NCBI GenBank assembly: GCA_963700425.1
Contig: CAVOXO010000001.1
Span: 806,001 to 870,000 of the forward strand
DNA: 64,000 bases
DNA from: CAVOXO01 sp963700425
GTDB taxonomy: Bacteria > Actinomycetota > Acidimicrobiia > Acidimicrobiales > Microtrichaceae
Reading direction: 5' to 3'
Shown here one piece after another: positions 9,335 to 17,608 of this stretch. The translations under genes were made by a program, and so were the position numbers. Positions within the stretch are counted from its first letter, which is position 1. Each line of letters begins with the position of its first letter. The notes under the pieces were generated by a model, which saw only the letters and a list, made by a program, of their open reading frames with translations, had not been told where the DNA came from and did no database searches.

Positions 9335-9850
9335 GTGTCGGATCCCACCAACGGGGGCGAGGTCCCCGAACAACGGTCACCCGGTCAGTTCCCTCCGTCG
9401 CAACCGCCTTCGGCCCCCGGCACGCCCGGAGTGCCCCCACCGCCCTACGGCACGGCCCCCTATGGGTCCCCGCCCCCTTCGGGGCCAGCGCCGAGTCAGT
9501 ACGGACAACCGGGCCAGTACGGCCAGCAGGGCCAGTGGGGCCAGCCCGACCCCTACCGGCCCTATCCCGGGGCGACCGCGGTCAACCCCTACGACCAGAA
9601 GGCCACGACGGTTCTCGTCCTCGGCATCCTGGGTCTGGTCTTCTGCGGGGTGCTGGGGATCATCGCCTGGGTTCAGGGCAACAACCTCCGCGACGAGGCG
9701 AAGGCGGCGGGGTATCCGGAGCCGTCGAACGGTCAGATCGGACGGATCCTCGGCATGGTCGCCACGGGGCTCATGGCCGCGGGGCTGGTGTTGATGTTGG
9801 TGTGGTTCGTCTTCGTCATCGCCCTGGCGGGGTCGAGCTCGGGTTACTGA
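9335..9850 (+). CDS. Proline-rich DUF4190-type membrane protein
   Basis: 171 residues. The first 85 are Pro/Gly/Gln/Tyr-rich and disordered (starting 'MSDPTNGGEVPEQ'). Two membrane helices follow ('TVLVLGILGLVFCGVLGIIAWV' region and 'ILGMVATGLMAAGLVLMLVW' region), separated by a short polar hairpin 'GNNLRDEAKAAGYPEPSNGQIGR'. That pattern is DUF4190. Function unknown; related proteins are placed in the envelope or near the cell-division machinery. Convergent with the next gene, which has the same kind of N-terminus. Confidence 0.8.
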   Translation: MSDPTNGGEVPEQRSPGQFPPSQPPSAPGTPGVPPPPYGTAPYGSPPPSGPAPSQYGQPGQYGQQGQWGQPDPYRPYPGATAVNPYDQKATTVLVLGILGLVFCGVLGIIAWVQGNNLRDEAKAAGYPEPSNGQIGRILGMVATGLMAAGLVLMLVWFVFVIALAGSSSGY

Positions 9851-9880
9851 GTCGCCACGGCGGCGGCGGATGCGACGGGA

Positions 9881-10609
9881 CTATTTCGCTGAGACGACCC
9901 GGGTCTTGCCGATCGTGTCGTAGAGGCTCGTTCCGTTCGAGAACACCAGGATGATGTTGACGATCGCCAGCAGCACGAGCCCCAGTCCTCCGATCAGCCC
10001 GCCGAGGATCGGGACCACGTACAGTGCCCTGCAACCCAGTGACGGCGAGTGCCGGATCACTGCTTCCTGGAGATCGAGGCGCCGACCGTCGAGTCCCTCG
10101 ATCCTGATGCCGACGGCCATCTTGCCGAGGGTCTGACCCTTGTTGGCGACCATGAGGCACTCGTACGCGCCCGCAGCCACGAGACTGAGAGCGGCTGCGA
10201 GGATCCCGAACATCACCGCGCTGCCGGATCGGCTGGTTGCGAACGTGGCGACTCCGAAGGGGATGGAGATGATCCATCCGATGATGACGAAGACCACCGT
10301 GTCGATGAAGCGGGCCAACAGCCTCATCGAGGGCTCGGCGGGAACCGGTCCTCCGATACCGAATCCGGGCTGATAGGCCTGGTATCCCCCGAATCCGGGG
10401 GGCGGTGGAGGAACGTACCCGCCGCCCGGCGGTGGTGGTGGGTAGCCGCCACCGGGAGTCGGCGGTGGTGGTGGTGGGTAGCCGCCACCCGGCGGGGGTG
10501 GGGGCTGAGGTGTCGTCGAGTACCCGCCACCTGGTGGAGGGGGCGGAGGGTACGAACCGCCGAGGGGCGGGGGTGGCGTCCCGCTGTTCGGATCGTGGGG
10601 ATCACTCAC
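9881..10609 (-). CDS. RDD-family membrane protein with proline-rich N-terminus
   Basis: 242 residues. Residues 1-95 are built of repeated P(3-6)-G-G-G-Y units. The RDD domain follows: 'RLLARFIDTVV' (Arg and Asp of the family name), about four membrane segments, the loop 'GQTLGKMAVGIRI', and a final 'DTIGKTRVV'. RDD proteins are small membrane proteins of ill-defined transport or antiporter function. It begins 'MSDPHDPNSG', almost the same as its neighbours. Confidence 0.85.
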   Translation of the reverse strand: MSDPHDPNSGTPPPPLGGSYPPPPPPGGGYSTTPQPPPPPGGGYPPPPPPTPGGGYPPPPPGGGYVPPPPPGFGGYQAYQPGFGIGGPVPAEPSMRLLARFIDTVVFVIIGWIISIPFGVATFATSRSGSAVMFGILAAALSLVAAGAYECLMVANKGQTLGKMAVGIRIEGLDGRRLDLQEAVIRHSPSLGCRALYVVPILGGLIGGLGLVLLAIVNIILVFSNGTSLYDTIGKTRVVSAK

Positions 10610-10684
10610 GGGTCGTCCTTCACCGGTCGACTGCAGGCGCCGCCGATCGATGCCCGGCGGCCGAAGCCGCCGGGCACGTGTCGA

Positions 10685-11728
10685 TCAGGCTGCGATGGGC
10701 TCGTTGCCCATCTGCCGGTAGATGTTGGCGTTGAGGAGCGCACCCAGAGGATCCAGGAAGAGGCCGATCAGGGCGGCCACGAGGACTCCGCCGGCGCCTC
10801 CGAACAGCGACGCCACGATCGAGGCCAGGATGGTGATGAGCACCAACAGCAGGCACGGCACGACGTTCGCCTTGACCGCGTTGAAGCTCCACGACATGGC
10901 GTCGCCGATGTCGACTCCCTTGTCGAGGGCGTGGGTGGGGGCGAAGAGCATGAAGAACGCCACCAGGAGGCCGGGCAGGATGCACAGGACGAGGCCGATG
11001 ACCGTGAGGATGCCCACGACGATCGCCACCAGGATGTACTTCCCCAGGTTGTCGCCGCTCGTCAGGTCGGAGAAGCTCGGGGTCGCTCCACTGGATGTTC
11101 GCAGGGCCGCCCGCAGCAGCCCGACCCGCAGGACCACGACGATGAGCCCGATCACCAGCGACAGGATGAGCCCGCCGATGAGGCCGCCGAAGAAGGTCGA
11201 CGTCGACTCATAGGTTCCGGTTGTCGGGTCGAATTCGAGACTGTCGCCGCCCGAATCGATGAGAGCGTTGCTCAGAAGCCCACCGATGATCGAGACCGCG
11301 GCGATGACTCCCGACAGCGACAGGAAGGGTACGAGATGTTCCTGGAACTTGGCGAACATCCAGTTGAGGGCGGAGCCGACGTCGGCGGTGCCGAACTGCG
11401 AGGGCATCCCTCCGGGTTGATAGGTCTGGTATCCACCCGGCCCGGCAGGTGGCGGGGCGAACCCGCCTCCGGGCGGAGGTTGGGGTGGGACGTATCCGCC
11501 CCCGGGTGGTCCCGGCATCGGCTGGGGGATGTACCCGGGTCCGGGCGGAGGTGTGGATCCGGGAGGGGGAGGTGGCTGCGCTCCGCCGGGCGGCGGAGGC
11601 GTCGCGCCGGGAGGCGGAGGGGGCGCGGCCCCGGGGGGCGGTGGTGCGGCTCCGGGCGGAGGAGGAATCGACCCAGGTGGAGGGGGTGGTGGCGTCTCGC
11701 CCTGGTTGGGATCGTAAGGATCGCTCAC
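10685..11728 (-). CDS. Proline-rich multi-pass membrane protein (DUF975/GdpP-membrane-like)
   Basis: 347 residues starting 'MSDPYDPNQGETPPPP'. The first 120 are Pro/Gly-rich with PPPPG repeats. About five or six membrane helices fill residues 130-330 (e.g. 'FLSLSGVIAAVSIIGGLL', 'LIGGLILSLVIGLIVVVLRVGLL'). The layout resembles the membrane domain of glycerophosphodiester phosphodiesterase-like or DUF975 proteins. No catalytic domain is present. It is upstream of the RDD gene on the same strand with a 75-base gap, so co-transcription is likely. Confidence 0.75.
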   Translation of the reverse strand: MSDPYDPNQGETPPPPPPGSIPPPPGAAPPPPGAAPPPPPGATPPPPGGAQPPPPPGSTPPPGPGYIPQPMPGPPGGGYVPPQPPPGGGFAPPPAGPGGYQTYQPGGMPSQFGTADVGSALNWMFAKFQEHLVPFLSLSGVIAAVSIIGGLLSNALIDSGGDSLEFDPTTGTYESTSTFFGGLIGGLILSLVIGLIVVVLRVGLLRAALRTSSGATPSFSDLTSGDNLGKYILVAIVVGILTVIGLVLCILPGLLVAFFMLFAPTHALDKGVDIGDAMSWSFNAVKANVVPCLLLVLITILASIVASLFGGAGGVLVAALIGLFLDPLGALLNANIYRQMGNEPIAA

Positions 11729-11880
11729 AACTTCTCCTTTGCGCGGCGAACGGTGCGAACGTCACGGTATCGGGCCGACGTGGTCGCTCGACGGTTTTCC
11801 GTGAGCATCGGCACCGGAGGGCGCAAGCGACTCCTCACCGTCGTCCGCCCGACCCGCTGCGCTCGCTAGCCTGCGCCCTC

Positions 11881-13215
11881 ATGTCCGACGACTCCGAGGC
11901 ACCACGCTCCGACCCCGCACTTTTCGACAAGATCGTCAATCTCACGAAGCGTCGCGGGTTCGTCTTCCCCTCGGCGGAGATCTACGGCGGGTTCCGCTCC
12001 ACCTATGACTACGGACCCATCGGTGTGCTGTTGTTGCGCAACGTCAAGGAGGCGTGGTGGCGCTCGATGGTCCAGACCCGCCACGACGTGGTGGGACTCG
12101 ACGCCGCGATCCTCGGCCCGCCTCAGATCTGGGAGGCATCGGGGCATCTCTCGAACTTCACCGATCCTCTCGTCGACTGCACCAACTGTCAGGCCCGTCA
12201 TCGTCTCGACAAGCTCGACGATCCCGAGGTCTGTCCGACGTGTGGAACGCGAGGCAGCTTCACCGAGCCACGGGCGTTCAACCTGATGTTCCGAACCCAG
12301 GCGGGCCCGGTGGCCGACGCCGGCGCCGAGTGCTACCTGCGGCCCGAGACCGCCCAGGGGATGTTCATCAATTTCGCCAACGTGCTCCACACGTCGCGCA
12401 AGAAGCCGCCCTTCGGTATCGCCCAGATCGGCAAGTCGTTCCGCAACGAGATCACGCCGGGCAATTTCGTGTTCCGGACCCGCGAGTTCGAGCAGATGGA
12501 GATGGAGTACTTCGTCCCGCCCGACGAGGCGTCCCGCTGGTTCGACTACTGGTGCGACACCCGTTTCCAGTGGTATCTCGACCACGGTATGCCCGAAGAC
12601 CTGTTGCGGTTGCGTCCCCATGAGGGCGACGAGCTGTCCCACTACAGCTCCGCCACCTCCGACGTCGAGTTCCTGTTCCCGTGGGGTTGGGACGAGTTGG
12701 AGGGAATCGCCAATCGCGGCGACTACGACCTCAGCCAACATCAGGAGCATTCCGGCGAGAAGCTCGAGTACTTCGACCAGGCCGCCAACCAGCGCTATCT
12801 GCCCCACGTCATCGAACCCGCCGCCGGCGCCACCCGCACGGCGTTCGCCTTCCTCCTCGCCGCCTACGACGAGGAGGAGGTGCGGGGCGACACCCGCACC
12901 GTGCTGCGTCTCCATCACCGAATCGCCCCCTACAAAGTCGCGGTTCTGCCCTTGTCGAAGAAGCCCGAACTCACCGACCCCGCGAAGGAGTTGTTCTCGA
13001 CGCTTGCGGAAACGTGGATGTGCGACTACGACGAGACCCAGGCCATCGGTCGGCGCTACCGGCGCCAGGACGAGCTGGGTACCCCCTATTGCGTCACCTA
13101 CGACTTCGACTCGGTCGACGACTCGGCCGTCACCGTTCGCGAACGAGACTCGATGGACCAGGACCGGGTGCCGCTGGCCGACCTCGAGGGGTATCTCGCC
13201 GAACGACTCGCCTGA
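11881..13215 (+). CDS. glyS: Glycyl-tRNA synthetase, alpha2 (dimeric) type
   Basis: 444 residues, a class II aminoacyl-tRNA synthetase charging tRNA-Gly. N-terminal 'GFVFPSAEIYGG' and 'YDYGPIGVLLLRNVK' are typical of the homodimeric enzyme. A Zn knuckle 'CTNCQ' ... 'CPTCG' precedes motif 2 ('SFRNEITPGNFVFRTREFEQMEMEYF'-type block) and motif 3, then the anticodon-binding domain ('PYKVAVLPLSKK'). The ATG at 11881 is the start; the frame is open further upstream, but that part has only shadow coding. Confidence 0.95.
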   Translation: MSDDSEAPRSDPALFDKIVNLTKRRGFVFPSAEIYGGFRSTYDYGPIGVLLLRNVKEAWWRSMVQTRHDVVGLDAAILGPPQIWEASGHLSNFTDPLVDCTNCQARHRLDKLDDPEVCPTCGTRGSFTEPRAFNLMFRTQAGPVADAGAECYLRPETAQGMFINFANVLHTSRKKPPFGIAQIGKSFRNEITPGNFVFRTREFEQMEMEYFVPPDEASRWFDYWCDTRFQWYLDHGMPEDLLRLRPHEGDELSHYSSATSDVEFLFPWGWDELEGIANRGDYDLSQHQEHSGEKLEYFDQAANQRYLPHVIEPAAGATRTAFAFLLAAYDEEEVRGDTRTVLRLHHRIAPYKVAVLPLSKKPELTDPAKELFSTLAETWMCDYDETQAIGRRYRRQDELGTPYCVTYDFDSVDDSAVTVRERDSMDQDRVPLADLEGYLAERLA

Positions 13216-13315
13216 GAGGCCCCGGATCCCCATGCTGTCGGCGTCACAGACGGCGTCGGCGTCGGAGACGGCGGGTAGGATCCGCCATCACGGCGGCCGG
13301 TCGGAAGCAGGTTGA

Positions 13316-15176
13316 GTGGGGATCGTCGACGAAGACATCGCGCGGGTTCGTGACGCCTCCGACATCGTCGCGGTCATCACCGAACACGTGCAGCTCCGCA
13401 AGGTCGGCCGCCGCTGGTCGGGTCTGTGCCCATTCCACCAGGAGAAGTCACCCAGCTTCTCGGTGAACGCGGAGGAGGGGCTGTACTACTGCTTCGGCTG
13501 TCGGGCCTCGGGCGACACGATCACCTTCGTACGAGAGATCGAGCATCTCGACTTCGTCGGGGCGGTCGAGCGGCTCGCCGTCGTCGTCGGGCGTCACGCT
13601 CCACTACACCGACGACGACGGCGGAGCGGGTCGCAAGCGCACGAAGCTGCTCCACGAGGTGATGGCCCGGGCCGTGGGCTTCTATCACGATCGTCTGTTG
13701 ACGTCGCCCGACGCCGGGGCGGCCCGCGGCTACCTGAGATCACGGGGCTTCGACAGGGATCTCGTCGCCGAGTGGAAGATCGGTTGGGCCCCCGACGCGT
13801 GGGACGAACTGGCCCGCCACCTTCGGGTCGGCACCGACGTCCTCGTCGACACCGGGTTGGGCTTCGAGAACAAGATCGGTCGGCAACAGGACTTCTTCCG
13901 GTCCCGGCTGCTGTTCCCCATCAGCGACGACCAGGGCCGCCCGGTGGCGTTCGGTGGCCGCAAGCTCCCCGACGCCGACGGTCCGAAGTATCAGAACTCC
14001 CGCGAGAACCCTCTCTACAACAAGTCCCGCACCCTCTATGGACTCGATCGCGCCAAGACCGACATCGTCAACGCGTCGGAGGTGGTGGTCTGCGAGGGCT
14101 ACACCGATGTCATCGGGTTCTTCCGGGCGGGGGTGCCCCGCGCCGTCGCCACATGCGGGACGTCGCTCACCGAGGATCACGTCCGGTCGCTCAACCGTTT
14201 CACCCATCGGATCGTTCTCGCCTACGACGCGGATGAGGCCGGGCAGTCGGCGGCCGAGCGGGTCTACGCATGGGAGGAGGCTCACGGGGTGGAGTTCGCG
14301 GTGCTCGGGTTGCCGCGTGGGTCTGATCCCGACGAGCTGTCCCGCAGCGACCCCGAGGCGCTCGCGGCCGCCGTCGCAGAGGCCAAGCCCTTCCTGGCGT
14401 TCCGCATCGACCGGGTGTTGGCGGCAGCGAACCTCGATACCCCCGAGGGTCGGGCCCGGGCAGCTGACGCCGCCCTCGAGGTGATCGTCGAACACCCCCT
14501 CGCCCTGGTGCGCGACCAGTACATGATGCAGGTCGCGGGGTTCTGCCGGGTCGACGAGGACCATCTGCGCACCCGGAGCGAGGACATCGCCCGGCGACCG
14601 CGCCCGGCCCCGGCGGCGACCCGATCGAGTCGTTCCGAACGATCCGGTGGCGGTGGCTCCGAAGCCGACGGGCCGGCTCCCTATGTCGATGACGCCCCGC
14701 CTCTCGGCCAGTTGCCGGAGCGACCCGCTGATGTCGGATTCGCCGAATCGCCCGAAACCGAGGCTCTCCGGCTGTTGATCCGTGATCCCGAGGGAATCTC
14801 GCCGCGATTGCACCGGGTTCTGTTCGCCGACCCGCTGCCGGCGGCAGCGTTCGAAGCCCTGGAGGGCGCAGAGTCGGTGACCGCCGCCATCGGCGCGGCG
14901 TCCGCGGAGGTCGGCGATCTCCTGCACCGTCTGGCGGTCGAGGATGCGACAGGCGAACCCGCCGACGTGGTGAACAGACTCGTCGTCAGATGCGCCACCA
15001 GGGCCATCAGGAACTACGACCGCCAGGCGCGCACGTCGGAGGATCCGCTGTCCTTCACCCCGGTTCTGGGCTGGCTGAAACTTCAGGTCGAGCAATTGAG
15101 TGGCGATGATGCAGAGATGGAAGCACCCGAGGTCTTGCTAGCCTGGCTGATCGAACACGAAGCGGAGATCGCCTGA
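13316..15176 (+). CDS. dnaG: DNA primase (one frameshift)
   Basis: Replicative primase, 619 residues after correction. The CHC2 zinc finger is 'CPFH' ... 'YYCFGC'. The Toprim domain shows 'VVCEGYTDVIG' and the acidic 'AYDADEAGQSAAER'. The C-terminal third is less conserved and should bind DnaB. The frame changes near 13578-13590 (GCCGTCGTCGTC): dropping one base gives the expected 'ERLASSSGVTLHY'. GTG start at 13316. The stop TGA overlaps the rpoD ATG, the classic dnaG-rpoD macromolecular-synthesis arrangement. Confidence 0.92.
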
Positions 15177-16514
15177 TGTCGATCGCCGAGGTGTGTGTTC
15201 CCGAGGCGCAGTCCGCCTCAGCGAAAGGACGGCGAGTGAGCCTGTTCGACAAGGTGTCCGAAAAGGAGATCAACGAACTGGTCGAGGCGCGCAGCCGCAA
15301 CGGTGTCCTCCAGATCGACGATGTGTTGTCGTTGCTCGCGGTCGAGATGACGGCCGAGGTGGTCGACGAGGTCACGGAGTTCTTCGCAGAACGCAACATC
15401 GAGATCCACGACGGCGTCGAACTCGACGACGCGGACGGTGAGGACGAGTCGACCGACCCGGGCCCCGACGACACCGTCGACGTCGAGATCGACAAGGAAG
15501 GCCGCCCACGAACGTCGCTTCGGGCGGCGCGCCTGCGCCGCCGGTCGATCGGTGACGGCTCCGGCCGCGGTGTCCCAGGGCGGCAACGCCGATCCGGTTC
15601 GTACGTACCTGCGCGAGATCGGCCAGGTCGACCTGCTCACCGGTCCCGAAGAGGTGGAGTTGGCCAAGCGGATCGAGGCCGGGGTGAACGCCGAGGCCGC
15701 GCTCGCCGACATCGCCGCGTCGGGCAGTTCGCGCGAGGTCGATGTTGCCGAGCGGCGCCGACTTCAGCGGCTGGTGCGCGACGGGGAGAACGCCAAGGGC
15801 GAGTTGACCCAGGCCAACCTTCGACTCGTCGTGTCGATCGCCAAGCGCTACCTCGGTCGCGGTCTGGCGATTCTCGATCTCATCCAGGAAGGCAACCTGG
15901 GTTTGATGAGGGCGGTCGAGAAGTTCGACTACACGAAAGGCTTCAAGTTCTCGACGTATGCGACGTGGTGGATCCGCCAGGCGGTGACCAGGGCGATTGC
16001 TGATCAGGCCCGGACGATCCGCATTCCGGTCCACATGGTGGAGTCGATGAACAAGGTGCATCGTCACCAGCGTCAGATGATGGTGGAGTTGGAGCGTGAG
16101 CCGACCATCGAGGAACTCGCCGCCAAGGTCGACCTCGCCCCCCAGCGGGTGCGCGACATCCTCCTCATGGCTCAGGATCCGTTGTCGCTCGACTCGCCCG
16201 TCGGCGAGGAGGAGGACAGCCACCTCGGCGACTTCATCGAGGATGCGTCGGCCATCGCGCCGGCGGATGCGGCGGCAAAGCAGATGCTGGGCCAGGCCCT
16301 GACCGACGCCCTCGACGAGCTGAACGAACGCGAGCGCCAGGTGGTGCGACTGCGATTCGGCCTCGAGGACGGACAGGCTCACACGCTCGAAGAGGTGGGC
16401 AAGGAATTCGGGGTGACCCGCGAACGGATTCGCCAGATCGAGTCGAAGACCCTGGCCAAACTCCGCCACCCTCACCGGTCCAAGAAGCTCCGGGACTACC
16501 TCGACGCCGAATAG
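15176..16514 (+). CDS. rpoD: Primary RNA polymerase sigma factor (one frameshift)
   Basis: Housekeeping sigma-70, about 445 residues after correction. Region 1.1 (residues 20-90) is acidic. Region 1.2 begins 'DPVRTYLREIGQVDLLT', region 2 contains 'RLVVSIAKRYLGRGL.ILDLIQEGNLGLMRAVEKFDY' and 'KFSTYATWWIRQAVTRAI', and region 4.2 ends 'GVTRERIRQIESKTLAKLRH'. The frame changes near 15508-15513 in the linker between regions 1.1 and 1.2; removing one A gives 'GRPRRRFGRRACAAG'. The gene starts inside the dnaG stop. Confidence 0.93.
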
Positions 16515-16624
16515 TGGCGGCGCACCGGGCCACGCCGAAGCGTGGAGACCGGATAGGGGGCAGCATGGGGCCACTGCTAACGTGATCGCCGGTCGCGGCG
16601 CTCGTCGCCGGGTCCGACTCACAT

Positions 16625-16697
16625 TCCGGGGTAGCTCAGCTGGCAGAGCAACTGACTGTTAATCAGTGGGTCGTGAGTTCGAGCCTCACCCCCGGAG
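16625..16697 (+). tRNA. tRNA-Asn (anticodon GTT)
   Basis: A 73-base cloverleaf. The acceptor TCCGGGG pairs with CCCCGGA. The anticodon stem ACTGA/TCAGT encloses the loop CTGTTAA (anticodon GTT), and the T-arm GTGAG-TTCGAGC-CTCAC follows. Discriminator G; CCA is not encoded. It lies 110 bases after rpoD and is followed directly by a hairpin. Confidence 0.95.
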
Positions 16698-16702
16698 CAG
16701 AG

Positions 16703-16730
16703 CGAAACCCCTCAGAAATGGGGGGTTTCG
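16703..16730 (+). terminator. Hairpin terminator after tRNA-Asn
   Basis: CGAAACCCC pairs with GGGGTTTCG around a ten-base loop, six bases past the tRNA discriminator. A nine-base perfect stem without a long T-tract is common for high-GC actinobacterial terminators. Confidence 0.7.
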
Positions 16731-17115
16731 TGCATTGCGGCCAAGATGGCTTCGGACCCAGAATTGCCTTGGGTAGCCATTCGGGTAGCCAAGGTCTCCG
16801 AGTCGAACGCACGTCGAGGCGGGAGCGAAGTGCTGGCTCGACGGACTGATCTCGGCAGTGAATCGTTACGTCTGGGAAGGAAGAGCGGCGTCCGACGTGC
16901 CTCAGTACATCCGCAACACGTCCTCCGATGGATTTGCCTAGTACGTAGCCGGCGGCGATAAGCGGAGTGAGTTGGCCGCTCCGGACCCCAGCAGCTTGAG
17001 CGTCGTGTCGCACGTGGATCTCAAACACTCACCCGCCCCGTACCGGTAGGTGACGTCAGGTGGGACTGCTGCGCCGAGGGGTGACATCTGAGCTGGCTTG
17101 CTTCGGCGGTCCTGG
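16731..17115. other. Non-coding or decayed stretch between tRNA-Asn and the IS3 remnant
   Basis: No convincing gene. There is a small tandem echo, 'GGGTAGCCATTCGGGTAGCC', at about 16778-16797. A minus-strand open frame (to 17028) has no recognisable motif. The last 60-70 bases probably include the left end of the IS3-type element. The position beside a tRNA fits an old integration site, but I could not find a repeated tRNA 3' end to define att sites. Confidence 0.4.
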
Positions 17116-17575
17116 ATGGATGCACCAATGCCCAAGACCTTCCCGCAGGAATTCCGCGATGATGTCGTGAGGGTGGCCCCGAACCGGCCCGATGGGGTGA
17201 CCCTCGAGCAGATCGCCCACGATGTCGGGATCCTTCCGATGACGTTGTCGAAATGGATCCGAGTCGCGGTGGTTGATGCCGGCGAGAAGCCTGCCGTGAC
17301 GACGACGGAGTCGGCGGTGAATCGCGAGTTGGAAGAAGAGGGTCCGGTTGCTCGAGCAAGGGAACGAGGTGTTGCGCCGAGCGGCCGCGTATCTCGGACA
17401 GGCGAGCATTCCAAAGGGCTGATGTACCCGCTCGTGCGCGAGTTCGCCGATGACGGGATCCCTGTCGTGGTGTCGTGTCGGGTACTCGGTCTCGCTCGCC
17501 AGCCCTACTAGCGGTGGCTCAACCAGCCGATCACCGACCGCCAGCTGGAGGAGGCCAACCTCGCCAACGCGCCCG
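17116..17575 (+). mobile_element. Decayed IS3-family insertion sequence (orfA frameshifted, orfB truncated)
   Basis: OrfA starts at 17116 or 17128 ('MPKTFPQEFRDDVVRVA') with an HTH 'GVTLEQIAHDVGILPMTLSKWI' and, after removing one G near 17331, the leucine-zipper part 'KKRVRLLEQGNEVLRRAAAYL', ending at 17421. OrfB overlaps (ATG at 17421, 'YPLVREFADDGIPVVVSCRVLGLARQPY') but meets a TAG at 17509 where the family has Tyr. Similarity continues through 'RWLNQPITDRQLEEANLANA' and stops near 17575. The DDE catalytic core is absent, so the copy is dead. Its right side abuts the 3' end of the ABC permease gene. Confidence 0.8.
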
Positions 17576-17608
17576 CCTCTGACCGGAGCGGTCAGGACGT
17601 CGCGCGCG

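Noticed and set aside
11440..11700. Regular short repeats suggesting a CRISPR or tandem-repeat array
   Set aside because: They are codon-level repeats coding for PPPPG units, in frame with a membrane protein. There are no spacers.
10049..11869. A very long plus-strand open frame opposite the two proline-rich genes
   Set aside because: It is the antisense of Pro/Gly repeats and of membrane helices. Its product is Arg/Gly/Asp-rich low complexity with no motif.
16663..17028. Minus-strand frame beside tRNA-Asn as a possible integrase end
   Set aside because: No tyrosine-recombinase motif (R..HxxR..Y) can be seen, and the frame runs through the tRNA 3' end and its terminator.
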